Assembly (NCBI GenBank): GCA_964496575.1
Contig: CAZCAC010000043.1
Coordinates: forward strand, 1-64,000
DNA from: CAZCAC01 sp964496575
GTDB taxonomy: Bacteria > Planctomycetota > UBA1135 > GCA-002686595
Length of the DNA: 64,000 nucleotides
Direction: 5' to 3'
Shown: positions 41,286 through 50,655 of the stretch, piece after piece
Layout: each line of letters begins with the position of its first letter
Numbering within the stretch: the first letter of the stretch is position 1
Notes under the pieces: model-generated
What the model was told of the DNA's origin: nothing
The model's input: only the letters and a program-made list of their open reading frames with translations
Database searches by the model: none
Program-made: the position numbers and the translations under genes

Positions 41286-44200
41286 CAGGCTTCCTCCACG
41301 CGGCGGACGCCCCGCGACCCGGGCAGGATCCGCGTCACCAGCGAGTAGATCACGGGGATCACGATCAGCGTCAGCAGCGTCGCCGACAGCAGCCCGCAGA
41401 TCACGGTGATCGCCATCGGCGCGCGGATCTCGGCGCCTTCCCCGGAGCCGAGGGTGCCGAGGACCGGCACCGTGGCCAGCCACCCGGTCAGCGGCACGAG
41501 ACCCAGCGCGGTGGTCAGCGTGGTCATGAAGATCGGCCGCACCCGCGCGCGCCCCGCCTCGAGGATCGCCTCGTTCAGCGGCAGTCCCTGCTCCCGCTTC
41601 TGGTTGATCCGGTCGACCAGCACGATCGCGTTGTTGACCACGATCCCCGCCAGGAGGATCAGGCCGATGAAGACCACCACCGACAGGGGCAGGCCGAAGA
41701 GTGCCAGTGCGAAGATCACCCCGACCCCGGCCAGCGGCACGCTGATCATGATGATCAGGGGCTGGATCAGCGATTCGAACTGGCTGGCCATCACCACGTA
41801 GACGAGGAAGATCGCCAGCAGCAGCGCGAAGCGCATGCTCTTGGTGCCCTCCTCCAGCTCGCGCTTCTGCCCACCGAGCTCGACGAACACCTCGTCGGGG
41901 GTCTGCAGGTCGGCGAGGGAGGCCTCGACGCGATCGTTGAGGCCGGCGAGGTCCAGGCCCGTTCCCTCGGCGGTCAGCACCACGGCCCGGCTGTTGCCGA
42001 TGCGGCGGATCTCCGCGGGGCCGCGCACCAGGTCGATCCGCGCCACGGCGTTGAGCGGCAGCGGCGTGGGCGCCGAGGGGTTGACGGTGAGGTTCAAGAC
42101 GTCGTCGAGGGTCGCGAGGTAGTCCTCGTCACCCTGCACGCGGATGTCGATCCGCTCGTCGCCTTCGACGAAGCGCGTCGAGACGTTGCCGAGCAGCTGA
42201 TCGCGCACCAGGTCGGAGACGCCGGCGAGATCGAGGCCGAACTCGAGCGTCTTCTCGCGGTCGAAGACCACGCGCGCCTCGGGGTGACCGGGGCGGATCG
42301 TGCTGCGGATGTCGGTCAGCGCGTCGATCGTGCGCATCCGCAGCTCGACCTCGCCGGCGACCTTCTCCATCTCGGCCAGGTCGTGTCCGCGGATCTCCAC
42401 CGCCACCGGCGAGTCGAGGACGAAGGGGGTGGGCCGGGCGACGTCGACGCGCTTCACCTCGGGGTGCTTCTTCAGCAGTTCGCGTACCCCTCCGAGCACC
42501 CGCTCCTCGGCCTCGAAGCCGCGGCTCGCCTCGTCGAGGCGCACGGTCAGTCGCGCGGTGTTCTCGCCCTCGATGTCGCGGGTGAGCGTGTCCTCCTCGA
42601 CCCCGACGGTGAGTGCCGTGACCTTCACGCCATCGAACCGACGGATCCTCGAGTCCAGCGAGCTCAGCACCCGATCGGTATTCGCCAGCGGGCTCTCGAC
42701 GTCGAGCCCGACGCGCGCGGTGAACTCGCCCTGCCGGATCTCGGGCAGGAGCTCGACGCCGAGCTCCGGGGCGGTGGAGATCGCGCCCCAGCACAGGAGC
42801 CCGACCGCCGTCAGCACCACCAGCGGGTGTCGCAGCGAGGCGCGCAGGAACGGCGGGTAGGCGCGCTCGACGATCCCCCAGAGCAGCTCGAAGGTCCACT
42901 TGAGCGGCAGCACCAGGAGGCCGATGACGCGACCGACCAGCCAGGCGATCGCCGCCCCGACGGTGGTCGCGAGGCCCAGGACCCTCATCCCCAGGCGCGA
43001 CTTGAGGAGCAGCAGGTTGGGGATGATCGCCGACCACTTCCAGGTGATCCCCTCGAGGAGACGCGGCGGCCTCGAGCCGGAGAGGGACTCGACGAACTCC
43101 CCGGCCAGCCAGCGGCGGGAGGCGAGCATCGGGATGAAGAGGATCGCCACCAGGAGCGAGACCAGGAGCGAGGAGACCACGGTCACCGCCTGGTCCCCGA
43201 AGATCTGTCCGGCGATGCCGTGGACGAAGACGATGGGGGCGAAGACCGCCACCGTGGTCAGCGTCGAGGCGATGATCGCCCCGGAGACCTCGCGCATCCC
43301 GCGGATCGCCGCCTGCTTCAGCTCGTCGCCCTCCTCGCGGCAGCGGGTGATCGACTCGAGCACGACGATCGCGTTGTCGACCAGCATGCCCACCCCCAGC
43401 GCGAGGCCGCCCAGGGACATGATGTTCAGCGAGACCCCGAGCAGGTACATCGGGGCGAAGGTGACCACGACCGAGATCGGGATCGCCACGGCGACGATCA
43501 CCGTGGAGGTCATCCGACGCAGGAAGAACCACATCACCACGACGGCGAAGAGCGCACCGAGGATCGCCGCCTGCTTGACGTCGTCGATCGCGTCGCGGAT
43601 GAACGTCGACTGGTCGGAGAGGAGCTCGACCTTGACCTCCTTGCGCAGGCGCCAGGCGAGGTAGTTCTCCAGCTCGCGATTCTCCCAGCGGTTCCGCTGG
43701 CCGGCCTGCTTCGCACCTCCCGCTCCGGTCTTCCGGGTGTGCTGCCGCTGCCTCTCGGTCCCGAAGACACGCGTCTTGACGGTGTCCGCCACCTCGACGA
43801 TGTTCGCGCCCGCCTCGCGGTAGATGGCGATCTCCACCGCCTCGCCGCCGTTGAGTCGCGTGACCACCTCGCGCTTCTGGTGCGTTCGCGAGACGCGCGC
43901 GATGTCCCGGATCCGCAGCACGGCGTCCCCGCGCTGGACGATCGGCAGGTTCTCGATCTCGTCGAGGTCCTGGAACTCGTTGAGGGTCCGGACCAGGTAC
44001 TCGGTCGACCCTTCGCGGATCAGACCGCCGGAGGCGTTGAGGTTCTCCTGTTGCAGCCGGCGGCCGACCTCGGCGGGGTCGATGCCGTGGGCGGCGAGCT
44101 TGTGCGGGTCGACGCGGACGCGGATCTCCTCCTCGAGACCGCCGCGCACCTGCACCGCGGCGACGCCGGAGAGGGACTCGAGCTCGCGCTTGATCCGCTT

Positions 44201-44728
44201 CTCGGCGACCCAGCGCAGGTGGATCCGGTCCGCCTCGGAGGTCTCCTCGCCGGTGCTCCTGACGCCGATGCGCAGGATCGGGTCGAGGTTGGGGTCGTAG
44301 CGCAGGATCAGCGGTCGCTCGGCGCCCTGCGGAAGGAAGAGGCTGTCGAGCTTGTCGCGGACGTCCTGGACCGCGAAGGTCATGTCGGAGCCCCACTCGT
44401 ACTCGAGCACCACGTCGGAGTAGCCGGCGCGGCTGACCGAGCTGGTGCGGACGAGCCCCGAGAGGGTGGCGAGGGCTTCCTGGATGCGGACCGAGATCCG
44501 GTCCTCGACGTCCTCCGGCGCCGCGCCCGCCCAGCTGGTGCGGACGGTCAGCGTCGGGTAGCTGATCTCCGGCAGGAGGTCCATCGGCAGCTTGCCGAGG
44601 GACACCACGCCGAACATCGCGATCGCCACCATGAACATGGTGATCGCCACGGGACGTTCGGTGACGAAGGCGAAGGCTCCCCGGCGCTGGCGCTCGCCGG
44701 CGCCGACGGGCTCGGGAGTGGGGCTCAT
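41285..44728 (-). CDS. RND-family efflux pump (first of two)
   Basis: A 1147-residue RND transporter; the ATG at 44728 lies five bases after the adaptor's stop. TM1 is AITMFMVAIAMFGVVSLGKL, and the porter motif is SWAGAAPEDVEDRISVRIQEAL. TM4 has LGVGMLVDNAIVVLESI with the conserved Asp, and the second half has ASQFESLIQPLIIMISVPLAG and GLILLAGIVVNNAIVLVDRI. A Lys/Arg/Gln-rich loop (QRQHTRKTGAGG) interrupts the first periplasmic domain. It is closely related in layout to the downstream pump, suggesting a tandem duplication that forms homotrimers or, as in MdtBC, a mixed trimer. Confidence 0.92.
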   Translation of the reverse strand: MSPTPEPVGAGERQRRGAFAFVTERPVAITMFMVAIAMFGVVSLGKLPMDLLPEISYPTLTVRTSWAGAAPEDVEDRISVRIQEALATLSGLVRTSSVSRAGYSDVVLEYEWGSDMTFAVQDVRDKLDSLFLPQGAERPLILRYDPNLDPILRIGVRSTGEETSEADRIHLRWVAEKRIKRELESLSGVAAVQVRGGLEEEIRVRVDPHKLAAHGIDPAEVGRRLQQENLNASGGLIREGSTEYLVRTLNEFQDLDEIENLPIVQRGDAVLRIRDIARVSRTHQKREVVTRLNGGEAVEIAIYREAGANIVEVADTVKTRVFGTERQRQHTRKTGAGGAKQAGQRNRWENRELENYLAWRLRKEVKVELLSDQSTFIRDAIDDVKQAAILGALFAVVVMWFFLRRMTSTVIVAVAIPISVVVTFAPMYLLGVSLNIMSLGGLALGVGMLVDNAIVVLESITRCREEGDELKQAAIRGMREVSGAIIASTLTTVAVFAPIVFVHGIAGQIFGDQAVTVVSSLLVSLLVAILFIPMLASRRWLAGEFVESLSGSRPPRLLEGITWKWSAIIPNLLLLKSRLGMRVLGLATTVGAAIAWLVGRVIGLLVLPLKWTFELLWGIVERAYPPFLRASLRHPLVVLTAVGLLCWGAISTAPELGVELLPEIRQGEFTARVGLDVESPLANTDRVLSSLDSRIRRFDGVKVTALTVGVEEDTLTRDIEGENTARLTVRLDEASRGFEAEERVLGGVRELLKKHPEVKRVDVARPTPFVLDSPVAVEIRGHDLAEMEKVAGEVELRMRTIDALTDIRSTIRPGHPEARVVFDREKTLEFGLDLAGVSDLVRDQLLGNVSTRFVEGDERIDIRVQGDEDYLATLDDVLNLTVNPSAPTPLPLNAVARIDLVRGPAEIRRIGNSRAVVLTAEGTGLDLAGLNDRVEASLADLQTPDEVFVELGGQKRELEEGTKSMRFALLLAIFLVYVVMASQFESLIQPLIIMISVPLAGVGVIFALALFGLPLSVVVFIGLILLAGIVVNNAIVLVDRINQKREQGLPLNEAILEAGRARVRPIFMTTLTTALGLVPLTGWLATVPVLGTLGSGEGAEIRAPMAITVICGLLSATLLTLIVIPVIYSLVTRILPGSRGVRRVEEA

Positions 44729-44733
44729 GGACG

Positions 44734-46317
44734 TCAAGCGCCTTCGTCGCCCGGAGGAGTCGCCTGCTTCTCGGGAGCCGTCTCGTCGGCGGCCTCATCG
44801 GGCTGGCCGGCGGGCTTCTCCACCGGTTTCTCCGCGGGCGGTTCGGTCGGCGGCTCGGTCGGCTTCCCGGCGGGAGCCTCGACCGGTTCCCCGGCCGCGG
44901 GCTGCTCGGGGGTCTCCTCGGTGGGGGAGCCGTCCGGCTCGACCGGCCCCGCCTCCGCTCCTTCCGGGGCCTCGGCCCCTTCTCCTTCCACCACCTCCTC
45001 CTCGGCCTCCGTCTCGTCCGGGACGATCTCGTCGTCCCACGGCGCGATCTCGATCTCCTTGCCGTCCTCGAGCTCGCGGTTGCCGACGACGATCACCTCC
45101 ATGCCGGGCTCGAGCTCCGCTTCGCCGAGCACGCGCACCTCGACGTAGTCGTCGTCGGAGAAACCCTCCTCGACCACGAGCCGCTCGGCGACGCCTTCGC
45201 GAGCGACGAAGAGGATCGTCGCGTCCCCCTCACGGCGCAGCGCGCGCTTGGAGACCGCCAGCGCGTCGGGGTGGCGCTCGGTGACCAGCTTCAGGCGCAG
45301 GAGCATCCCGGGCAGGAGCCGCAGGCCGTCGCTCTCCTCGTCGAGGCGAACGGTCACCCGGAACGACCCTGAGGTCGCGTCGATGTTGGGGCTGATCCGC
45401 TCGATCTGTCCGGTGAAGGTGTGGCCGGGCAGCGCTTCGGCGGTCGCGGTCACCTCGATCTCCTCGAAGCCACCTCCGCCGCCGCCGTTGGCGATCGCGC
45501 CGATCCCGGCGAACAGCGCCAGCTCCCGCTGCGGCCGGTGGAAGACGGTGCGCAGGTCGGAGAGGTCGACGATGGTGAATGCCTCCTCGGCGGTGGAGAC
45601 GTTGTCGCCCACCTGGATCTTGCGATCCGCGATCACGCCGGCGAAGGGCGCGCGCAGCTCGGTGTAGGAGAGCGCCACCTGGGCGCGCTCGACCGCCAGC
45701 TTGGCCCGCTCCACCGCGGTGCCCGCGGCGCGCGCGTCGATCTCGCTGCGGTCCTTGGCCAGGATCGCGGACTCGAGGTCCTGGTCCGCGGTGTCCATCT
45801 GCAGCTTCAGCTGCTCCAGGTCCTGCGCGGAGATCAGCGCCGCCTTCTCGTTGCGTTCGTAGTTGCGTTTCGCCTGCTCGAAGTTGAGGCGGAACTTGTC
45901 GATGTTGCCGGCGGCTTCGCGCTTGGCGATCTCTCCGTTGGCCAGCGCATCCTCCGCCTCGCGCAGGGCGACTCGCGCGTCCTCGAGCTGGGACTGGGCG
46001 TCGCGCTGGTCGAGCTGGGCGAGGATCTTGCCCGCCTCGACGTGATCGCCCTCCTCGGCGAAGAGCCCGGTGACCAGCCCGACCGCGCGCGGGTGGATCA
46101 CCACCGAGCGCTCCGACTCGACCGTGGTGGTGGTCTCGAGGGTGCGCCGCATCTCCTTGCGCAGGACCGGGAGGACCCGGACCTGGGTCGGCTCGTGGCG
46201 GGTCAGGGCCCCGGCCAGGGAAGGCGCCTCCTGGGCTTCGGTGGAGCGCTCGCAGCTGGCTAGCAGCCCCGCGGCGAGGAGGAGAGCGAGGGCGCTGGGG
46301 AGGACCGTGGTTCGCAT
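44734..46317 (-). CDS. RND-type periplasmic adaptor lipoprotein with Pro/Glu-rich tail
   Basis: A 527-residue membrane-fusion protein. The lipoprotein signal ends GLLASC (Cys22). The first lipoyl half (VVIHPRAVGLVTGLFAEEGD) precedes a helical hairpin, then the second half (LSYTELRAPFAGVIADRKI), beta-barrel and membrane-proximal domains (GMLLRLKLVTERHPDALAVS) follow. The C-terminal 90 residues are acidic and Pro-rich with PEGAEAGPVEPDG and TEPPTEPPAEKPVEKP-type repeats, probably a flexible periplasmic or peptidoglycan-spanning tether. It is the first gene of an adaptor-RND-RND operon and divergent from moeA. Confidence 0.88.
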   Translation of the reverse strand: MRTTVLPSALALLLAAGLLASCERSTEAQEAPSLAGALTRHEPTQVRVLPVLRKEMRRTLETTTTVESERSVVIHPRAVGLVTGLFAEEGDHVEAGKILAQLDQRDAQSQLEDARVALREAEDALANGEIAKREAAGNIDKFRLNFEQAKRNYERNEKAALISAQDLEQLKLQMDTADQDLESAILAKDRSEIDARAAGTAVERAKLAVERAQVALSYTELRAPFAGVIADRKIQVGDNVSTAEEAFTIVDLSDLRTVFHRPQRELALFAGIGAIANGGGGGGFEEIEVTATAEALPGHTFTGQIERISPNIDATSGSFRVTVRLDEESDGLRLLPGMLLRLKLVTERHPDALAVSKRALRREGDATILFVAREGVAERLVVEEGFSDDDYVEVRVLGEAELEPGMEVIVVGNRELEDGKEIEIAPWDDEIVPDETEAEEEVVEGEGAEAPEGAEAGPVEPDGSPTEETPEQPAAGEPVEAPAGKPTEPPTEPPAEKPVEKPAGQPDEAADETAPEKQATPPGDEGA

Positions 46318-46391
46318 GAAGGGGAGGCTCTTGCGGGTCGTGGGGATCTCGAGCTGGCGGCCGGTGGAACGCCGAGAGGCGCTCCGTGGAC

Positions 46392-46472
46392 GTACTCCCG
46401 GAGGGAGTCAATCGTCGCACTGTCCCGGAGGGAGTCATTCGTAGCACTGTCCCGGAGGGAGTCACGCGCTAC
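46392..46472. repeat. Three tandem 27-bp repeats upstream of moeA
   Basis: Units at 46392-46418, 46419-46445 and 46446-46472 share the core TCCCGGAGGGAGTCA and are otherwise 70-85% alike. In the first unit the core is part of a perfect palindrome, ACTCCC GGA GGGAGT. The array lies in the 164-base divergent region between the RND adaptor (minus) and moeA (plus), directly before the moeA -10 candidate. Tandem binding sites for a regulator, or hairpins in a leader, are the main readings. Confidence 0.85.
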
Positions 46473-46475
46473 ACT
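46470..46475 (+). promoter_or_regulatory. Candidate -10 for moeA, leaderless spacing
   Basis: TACACT matches the TANNNT -10 pattern and ends six bases before the moeA ATG. At this distance transcription would start at or next to the start codon, giving a leaderless mRNA. No Shine-Dalgarno sequence lies between; the GGAGGG in the repeats is upstream of the likely start site. Confidence 0.4.
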
Positions 46476-46481
46476 GCTTTC

Positions 46482-47699
46482 ATGCGTACTCCCCAGGAGG
46501 CTGTTTCCATCATTCTGGCCCGGGCCAGGGCCCGACACGAAACCGAAACCGTACCGCTCGCCGAGGCGGCGGGACGGGTTCTGGGGGTCGATGCCGCGTC
46601 CGACATCGACATCCCTCCCTTCCCCAAGTCGGCGATGGACGGATTCGCCGTCCGTCACGCCGATTTCGCCGCTCCGGAGGGGGCGGGACCGACCCGGCTG
46701 CGGCTCATCGGCGAGTCGCGCGCGGGCGAGCCGTGGGGTGCGTCGGTGGGGGCGGGGGAGTGCGTGGCGATCTTCACCGGTGCGGAGGTGCCCGCCGACT
46801 GCGATACGGTGGTGATCGTCGAGAAGAGCCGGGCCGAAGCGGACCACGTCCTCCTCGATGATCGGCCCCGGATGGGGCAGAACGTCTGCCTGCGCGGCGA
46901 GGACACGCGCCGGGGGGAGGTGGTGCTCCGCCGCGGGGCGCGCCTCACTCCGGCCGCGCTGGCGACCCTGGCCTCGATCGGCTGCGAGCCGGTTCCGGTG
47001 TGCCGGCGGCCACGCGTCGCCATCCTGACCACCGGCGACGAGCTGGTTCCGCCGACCGAGAGGCCCGGCCCGGGTCAGATTCGCGAGAGCAACACCGTCC
47101 ACCTCGCCGCGATGACGCGCGCGTTCGGTGCGGAGGTGGTCCGCTCGGGCGTGGTGCGCGACGTGACCGAGACGCTGGTCGAGAGTTTTCGCGTGGCGCT
47201 CGAGGAGTCTGACCTCTTGATCACCACCGGCGGCGTCTCGGTGGGCAAGTACGATCTCGTCGGGGAGGCGCTGGAGGCGTGCGGAGTCGAGAAGATCTTC
47301 CACAAGGTCGCGATCAAGCCCGGGAAGCCGGTGTGGTTCGGCGCGAAGGGGGACGCGCTGGTGCTCGGGCTGCCGGGGAACCCCGTCTCGTCGCTGGTCT
47401 CCTTCGAGGTGTTCGTCCGCCCGCTGCTCGGCAAGCTCTCGGGGCTCCCGGAGGCGACTTGGAGCCGCACCGCGCGTACCGGCTTCTGGAGCGGCCCCCC
47501 GAACAAGCGGATCGATCGGCAGTACAACGTGCCAGTGCGCGCCGAGGAGGACGGCGACGGGCGCACGAGGATCACGCCGGTTCCGTGGCAGGGCTCGGCG
47601 GACATCGTCGGCATGACCGGCGCGATGGGGATGGCGATCATCCCGCCGGAGACGGTTCTCGCCGAGGGGGATCGGGTGAGCTGGTGGCGACTCGATTGA
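46482..47699 (+). CDS. moeA: Molybdopterin molybdenumtransferase MoeA
   Basis: A 405-residue enzyme from the ATG at 46482. MoeA domains in order: N-terminal domain with DIPPFPKSAMDGFAV, the domain 2 hammerhead with IFTGAEVPADCDTVV, the MoaB-like domain 3 with ILTTGDELVPP and TTGGVSVGKYD, the loop KPGKPVWFGAKG, GLPGNPVSSLVSF, and a C-terminal beta barrel. It inserts molybdate into adenylylated molybdopterin. The stop overlaps the next start (TTGA). No other moa/mob gene is in view. Pairing moeA with an lnt-like gene is unusual and may only reflect gene packing. Confidence 0.94.
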   Translation: MRTPQEAVSIILARARARHETETVPLAEAAGRVLGVDAASDIDIPPFPKSAMDGFAVRHADFAAPEGAGPTRLRLIGESRAGEPWGASVGAGECVAIFTGAEVPADCDTVVIVEKSRAEADHVLLDDRPRMGQNVCLRGEDTRRGEVVLRRGARLTPAALATLASIGCEPVPVCRRPRVAILTTGDELVPPTERPGPGQIRESNTVHLAAMTRAFGAEVVRSGVVRDVTETLVESFRVALEESDLLITTGGVSVGKYDLVGEALEACGVEKIFHKVAIKPGKPVWFGAKGDALVLGLPGNPVSSLVSFEVFVRPLLGKLSGLPEATWSRTARTGFWSGPPNKRIDRQYNVPVRAEEDGDGRTRITPVPWQGSADIVGMTGAMGMAIIPPETVLAEGDRVSWWRLD

Positions 47700-49510
47700 G
47701 TGACGAACGAGAACCCCTGGCCCCGCTGCGGCGGCTCGGGCTGCTCGCCATCGCCTACGCGATCTACGTGGCCGGCAGCCCCGGGGTGCTGTTCGCGCAG
47801 GGGACGCCGCTGGCCACGATCGGCGTCGCCCTCTGGGCGCTGGCCGCGAGCCGCCCCGGGCGACTCGCGTTCCGCACCGAGTGGTTCGCGGGCACGCTCG
47901 GCTTCGGCGCGCTGATCTGGTGGATGGGCTACGTCTTCCTGCCGATCGTGCCCTTCGTCATGGTCGGCTACGGCGTGTACGCGGCGTACGGCGGCGCGCT
48001 GCTGAGGCGCCTCTCCGCGCGCTGGTCGCTGGCGCTGGCCACGCCGCTGGCGTGGGTGGGTTTCGAGAGCCTGCTCGCCTGGGTGCCGCCGCCGGCGGGG
48101 CTCTCGTGGCTGCGCCTCGGTCACTTCCTCAATGACTGGCCCCTGCTGGCGGGCAGCGGACGGGTGTGGGGCGTCACCGGCCTCTCCTTCGCGCTCGCCG
48201 CGCTCGCCGGCCTCGCCGCCGACGTCTGGACCCGGCGCCGGCGGGAGGGACGAACGCTGCCGCACGCTCGAGCCGCGGTCGCCGGCCTCGCGCCCGCGAC
48301 TCTCGCGCTCGGCCTCGCCTTCCTGGTGCCCGCGCCGCCGAGCGAAGCGGGGCCGCGGCTTCTCCTGGTACAGCCCGCGTTCGAGCAGGCGCGCAAGCAG
48401 TTCAGCGATCCCGGGCAGCTGCTCACCGACTCGGTGGTCATGACCCGCGAGGCGCTCGCCGCCATCGAGGAGCGGCGAGAACCACTCCCCGACCTGGTCT
48501 GCTGGGGAGAGACGATGCTCCCGTACCGCCTCGCCGGCGAGGGACTGGCCGAAGCGGTGCGAGGCGAGCTGTCCTTAGATCCGTGGCACGAGTGGGCGGG
48601 GCTCGAGCCCGATGCGCTGCGCGCCGCGATCGAAGGACTGGTCGATAGGGAGGCGACGATCCTGCCGCTGCTCTTCGGCGGACACACCGACTTCTTCCGC
48701 GGGCGCTATCCCGGCGGAGTCGAGCTCTCGCGCGCCCTGCCGGAAGGGAGCAGCTTCCTCTCCGGAGTCGTGCTCGCCGTCGTCGAGGACCAGCGGTTGC
48801 GGCGCACCAACAACGTCGTCCTGTGGGACGCGGAGGGAAAGCGGGCGGGAGTCGCCGGGAAGGTGCACCTCGCACCCGGCGGCGAGACGATGGTCGGCCT
48901 GGAGCGCTTCGCCTTCGTCCGGAAGGTGATCTACGAGCTCGCCGCGTACGTCCCCGACCTCCTCGCCGTGCCGTCCACCGGCGTGCTGCCACTCGAGGGA
49001 CGGGCCGGAGGCAGTTGGCGCCTCGGCGCGACGGTCTGCTTCGACAACGCCTTCACCGACGTGTACGCGCAGCCGCTCCGCGAGGGCCCGCTGGACTTCC
49101 ACCTGATCGTCTCCAACGAGGCCTGGTACCGCCGCAGCCACGAGCTCGACCAGATGATCGCCTTCTCCCGGCTGATCGCCCTGTGCACCGGCCGGTCGGT
49201 GGTCCGGGCGACCAACGGCGGGGTCTCGTCGCTGATCGGCCCGGATGGCGCGGAGATCGAGCGACTGGTGGTGGGGGGGGAGGACCGGATGGTCCGGGGG
49301 ACGCTCAGCATCGAGGTCCCCGTGCCCTCCGCGGCCGGGCGGGGCGCGACTACTCCCTTCGTCCACCTTCAGCCGTGGCTCCTGCGGCTGGGAGCCCTCC
49401 TGCCCCTCCTGGTGCTGCTCTTTGGTCGGTTTCGAAGCGTTACCCGGACCCCTCCGGAGGGTAGCGGGAGCCGTACCGATCGGGGCGTTCCTACGCTTGA
49501 CCGCCCCTGA
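47696..49510 (+). CDS. lnt: Apolipoprotein N-acyltransferase (Lnt-like)
   Basis: A 604-residue inner-membrane enzyme, about 90 longer than E. coli Lnt. A TTG at 47696 overlaps the moeA stop; a GTG at 47687 is an alternative. Six to seven N-terminal helices precede a nitrilase-fold periplasmic domain. The Glu-Lys-Cys triad fits WGETMLPY (Glu272), AGKVHLAPGGE (Lys389) and TVCFDNAF (Cys448). Lnt adds the third acyl chain to mature lipoproteins, and the window encodes at least six predicted ones. The domain has an extra 60-residue stretch between Glu and Lys (EAVRGELSLDPWHEWAGLEP), seen in some non-proteobacterial homologues. Confidence 0.88.
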   Translation: MSDEREPLAPLRRLGLLAIAYAIYVAGSPGVLFAQGTPLATIGVALWALAASRPGRLAFRTEWFAGTLGFGALIWWMGYVFLPIVPFVMVGYGVYAAYGGALLRRLSARWSLALATPLAWVGFESLLAWVPPPAGLSWLRLGHFLNDWPLLAGSGRVWGVTGLSFALAALAGLAADVWTRRRREGRTLPHARAAVAGLAPATLALGLAFLVPAPPSEAGPRLLLVQPAFEQARKQFSDPGQLLTDSVVMTREALAAIEERREPLPDLVCWGETMLPYRLAGEGLAEAVRGELSLDPWHEWAGLEPDALRAAIEGLVDREATILPLLFGGHTDFFRGRYPGGVELSRALPEGSSFLSGVVLAVVEDQRLRRTNNVVLWDAEGKRAGVAGKVHLAPGGETMVGLERFAFVRKVIYELAAYVPDLLAVPSTGVLPLEGRAGGSWRLGATVCFDNAFTDVYAQPLREGPLDFHLIVSNEAWYRRSHELDQMIAFSRLIALCTGRSVVRATNGGVSSLIGPDGAEIERLVVGGEDRMVRGTLSIEVPVPSAAGRGATTPFVHLQPWLLRLGALLPLLVLLFGRFRSVTRTPPEGSGSRTDRGVPTLDRP

Positions 49511-49763
49511 GCCGCTCCCTATACTCGCGCCCTCGATCTGTGACCAGCGTCGATTCCTGCCTGAAATCCTTGAGCTTCAAGGCTTTACGGCCAGCACGCG
49601 AACGGGTGGAAGCAGTCCCCAGCGACCGCTCCGCGCAGCTCTCTACGTCCCCCCTACAGCACAAATCCTCACCGACCGGAAACCCGCGACCGATTTTCTC
49701 CCGCGCTAGCGAATCGAGACGAGTCAAGGTCGACCGGGACCCTTCACCTCATACCGCACTCTC
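49511..49763. other. Intergenic region between lnt and the coiled-coil gene
   Basis: This 253-base gap is less GC-rich than its neighbours. CCTTGA GCT TCAAGG (49568-49582) is a perfect six-base stem followed by CTTTAC, a weak terminator candidate. TATACT near 49521 is a possible -10 for a long leader. No coding potential stands out. Confidence 0.3.
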
Positions 49764-50621
49764 ATGAGCCCCATCGGACGGATTTTCAGCGTCTTGAACC
49801 TGATCCTCGCGGCCCTCTTCCTCTCCTGGGCATCGAACAACCTCGCCACCAGCCACGAGTACAAGGACCTGCTCGAAGCGGAGGAGACTGCCCGCGCGGA
49901 GGAAGTCGCCGAGCTCAACAACCAGCTCGACGGCCAGCGCGAGGAGATCGACAACCTGAAGACCGAGCGCGACGACCTGCGCGGCAAGAAGGAGAGCGCC
50001 GACGACGCCAAGCGTCGCATCGAGCAGGAGAAGAACGAGCTCACTCGCCAGTACGACGAGCTCTCCGCCACCAGCTCCAAGAACGCCAACTCGATCGCTT
50101 CGTTCGAGACGCACATCGGCGCCCTCGAGAGCGCCAAGGACCAGGCGGTCGCCGGCCAGCACGAGGCCGAGGGCCAGCGTGACGAGGCGCTGTCGAGCGC
50201 TCAGGACGCGAACACCCTGGCGGAGACGACCCAGCAGGAGAACGCCCGCCTGAACGACACCATCGCCGAGCGCGACAAGGAGATCACCGCGCTGAAAGCG
50301 GAGGTTTCCGAGCTCGACACCAACCTGGCCACCCTGGTCGACATCACCGGGGTCTCGCTCAGCGAGGTGCTCGCCCAGAAGCTGATCAAGGGCGCGGTGC
50401 TGCAGGCGAACTACGACGTCGCCCCCGGCCTGGTCGCCCTCAACGTCGGCTCGAACGACAAGGTCAAGCGCGGCTACACCTTCGAGATCTTCTCGCACGG
50501 TCAGTACAAGGGTCAGATCCGGATCGAGAACGTGCGCGAGAACATGTGCACGGGCCTGATCATCAAGACCTACCCCGGCCAGACGATCCAGCAGGGCGAC
50601 GAGGCCTCCACCCGCCTGTAG
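49764..50621 (+). CDS. Membrane-anchored coiled-coil protein upstream of mreB
   Basis: A 285-residue protein. One N-terminal transmembrane helix (IFSVLNLILAALFLSWASNN) is followed by a continuous coiled coil of about 150 residues, rich in Glu, Lys, Asn and Gln (ELNNQLDGQREEIDNLKTE; KRRIEQEKNELTRQYDEL). A C-terminal beta domain follows from about residue 195 (GAVLQANYDVAPGLVALNVG; FEIFSHGQYKGQIRIENV; TYPGQTIQQGD). The topology resembles MreC without being one. Lys/Asn content and codon choice differ from the Arg-rich neighbours, which suggests high expression. The family is not recognised. It precedes the 77-residue membrane protein and the mre operon, so a shape or envelope role is inferred. 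Confidence 0.8.
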   Translation: MSPIGRIFSVLNLILAALFLSWASNNLATSHEYKDLLEAEETARAEEVAELNNQLDGQREEIDNLKTERDDLRGKKESADDAKRRIEQEKNELTRQYDELSATSSKNANSIASFETHIGALESAKDQAVAGQHEAEGQRDEALSSAQDANTLAETTQQENARLNDTIAERDKEITALKAEVSELDTNLATLVDITGVSLSEVLAQKLIKGAVLQANYDVAPGLVALNVGSNDKVKRGYTFEIFSHGQYKGQIRIENVRENMCTGLIIKTYPGQTIQQGDEASTRL

Positions 50622-50655
50622 ATCCGGGCAGCCCCGAACCACAAGGAGCTAGAAA

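Noticed and set aside
37671..41348. A 1225-codon open frame on the plus strand opposite the second RND pump
   Set aside because: Composition is His/Asp/Arg-rich with no domain, and it is the exact antisense of a clear RND gene. High GC makes long antisense frames common.
46392..46472. Possible CRISPR array
   Set aside because: Repeats are directly adjacent with no spacers and no cas gene is near.
46386..46481. An N-terminal extension of MoeA reading through the 27-bp repeats as a 9-residue peptide repeat
   Set aside because: The MoeA domain begins at the ATG at 46482, and the upstream residues are absent from the family; the repeats are better read as DNA or RNA elements.
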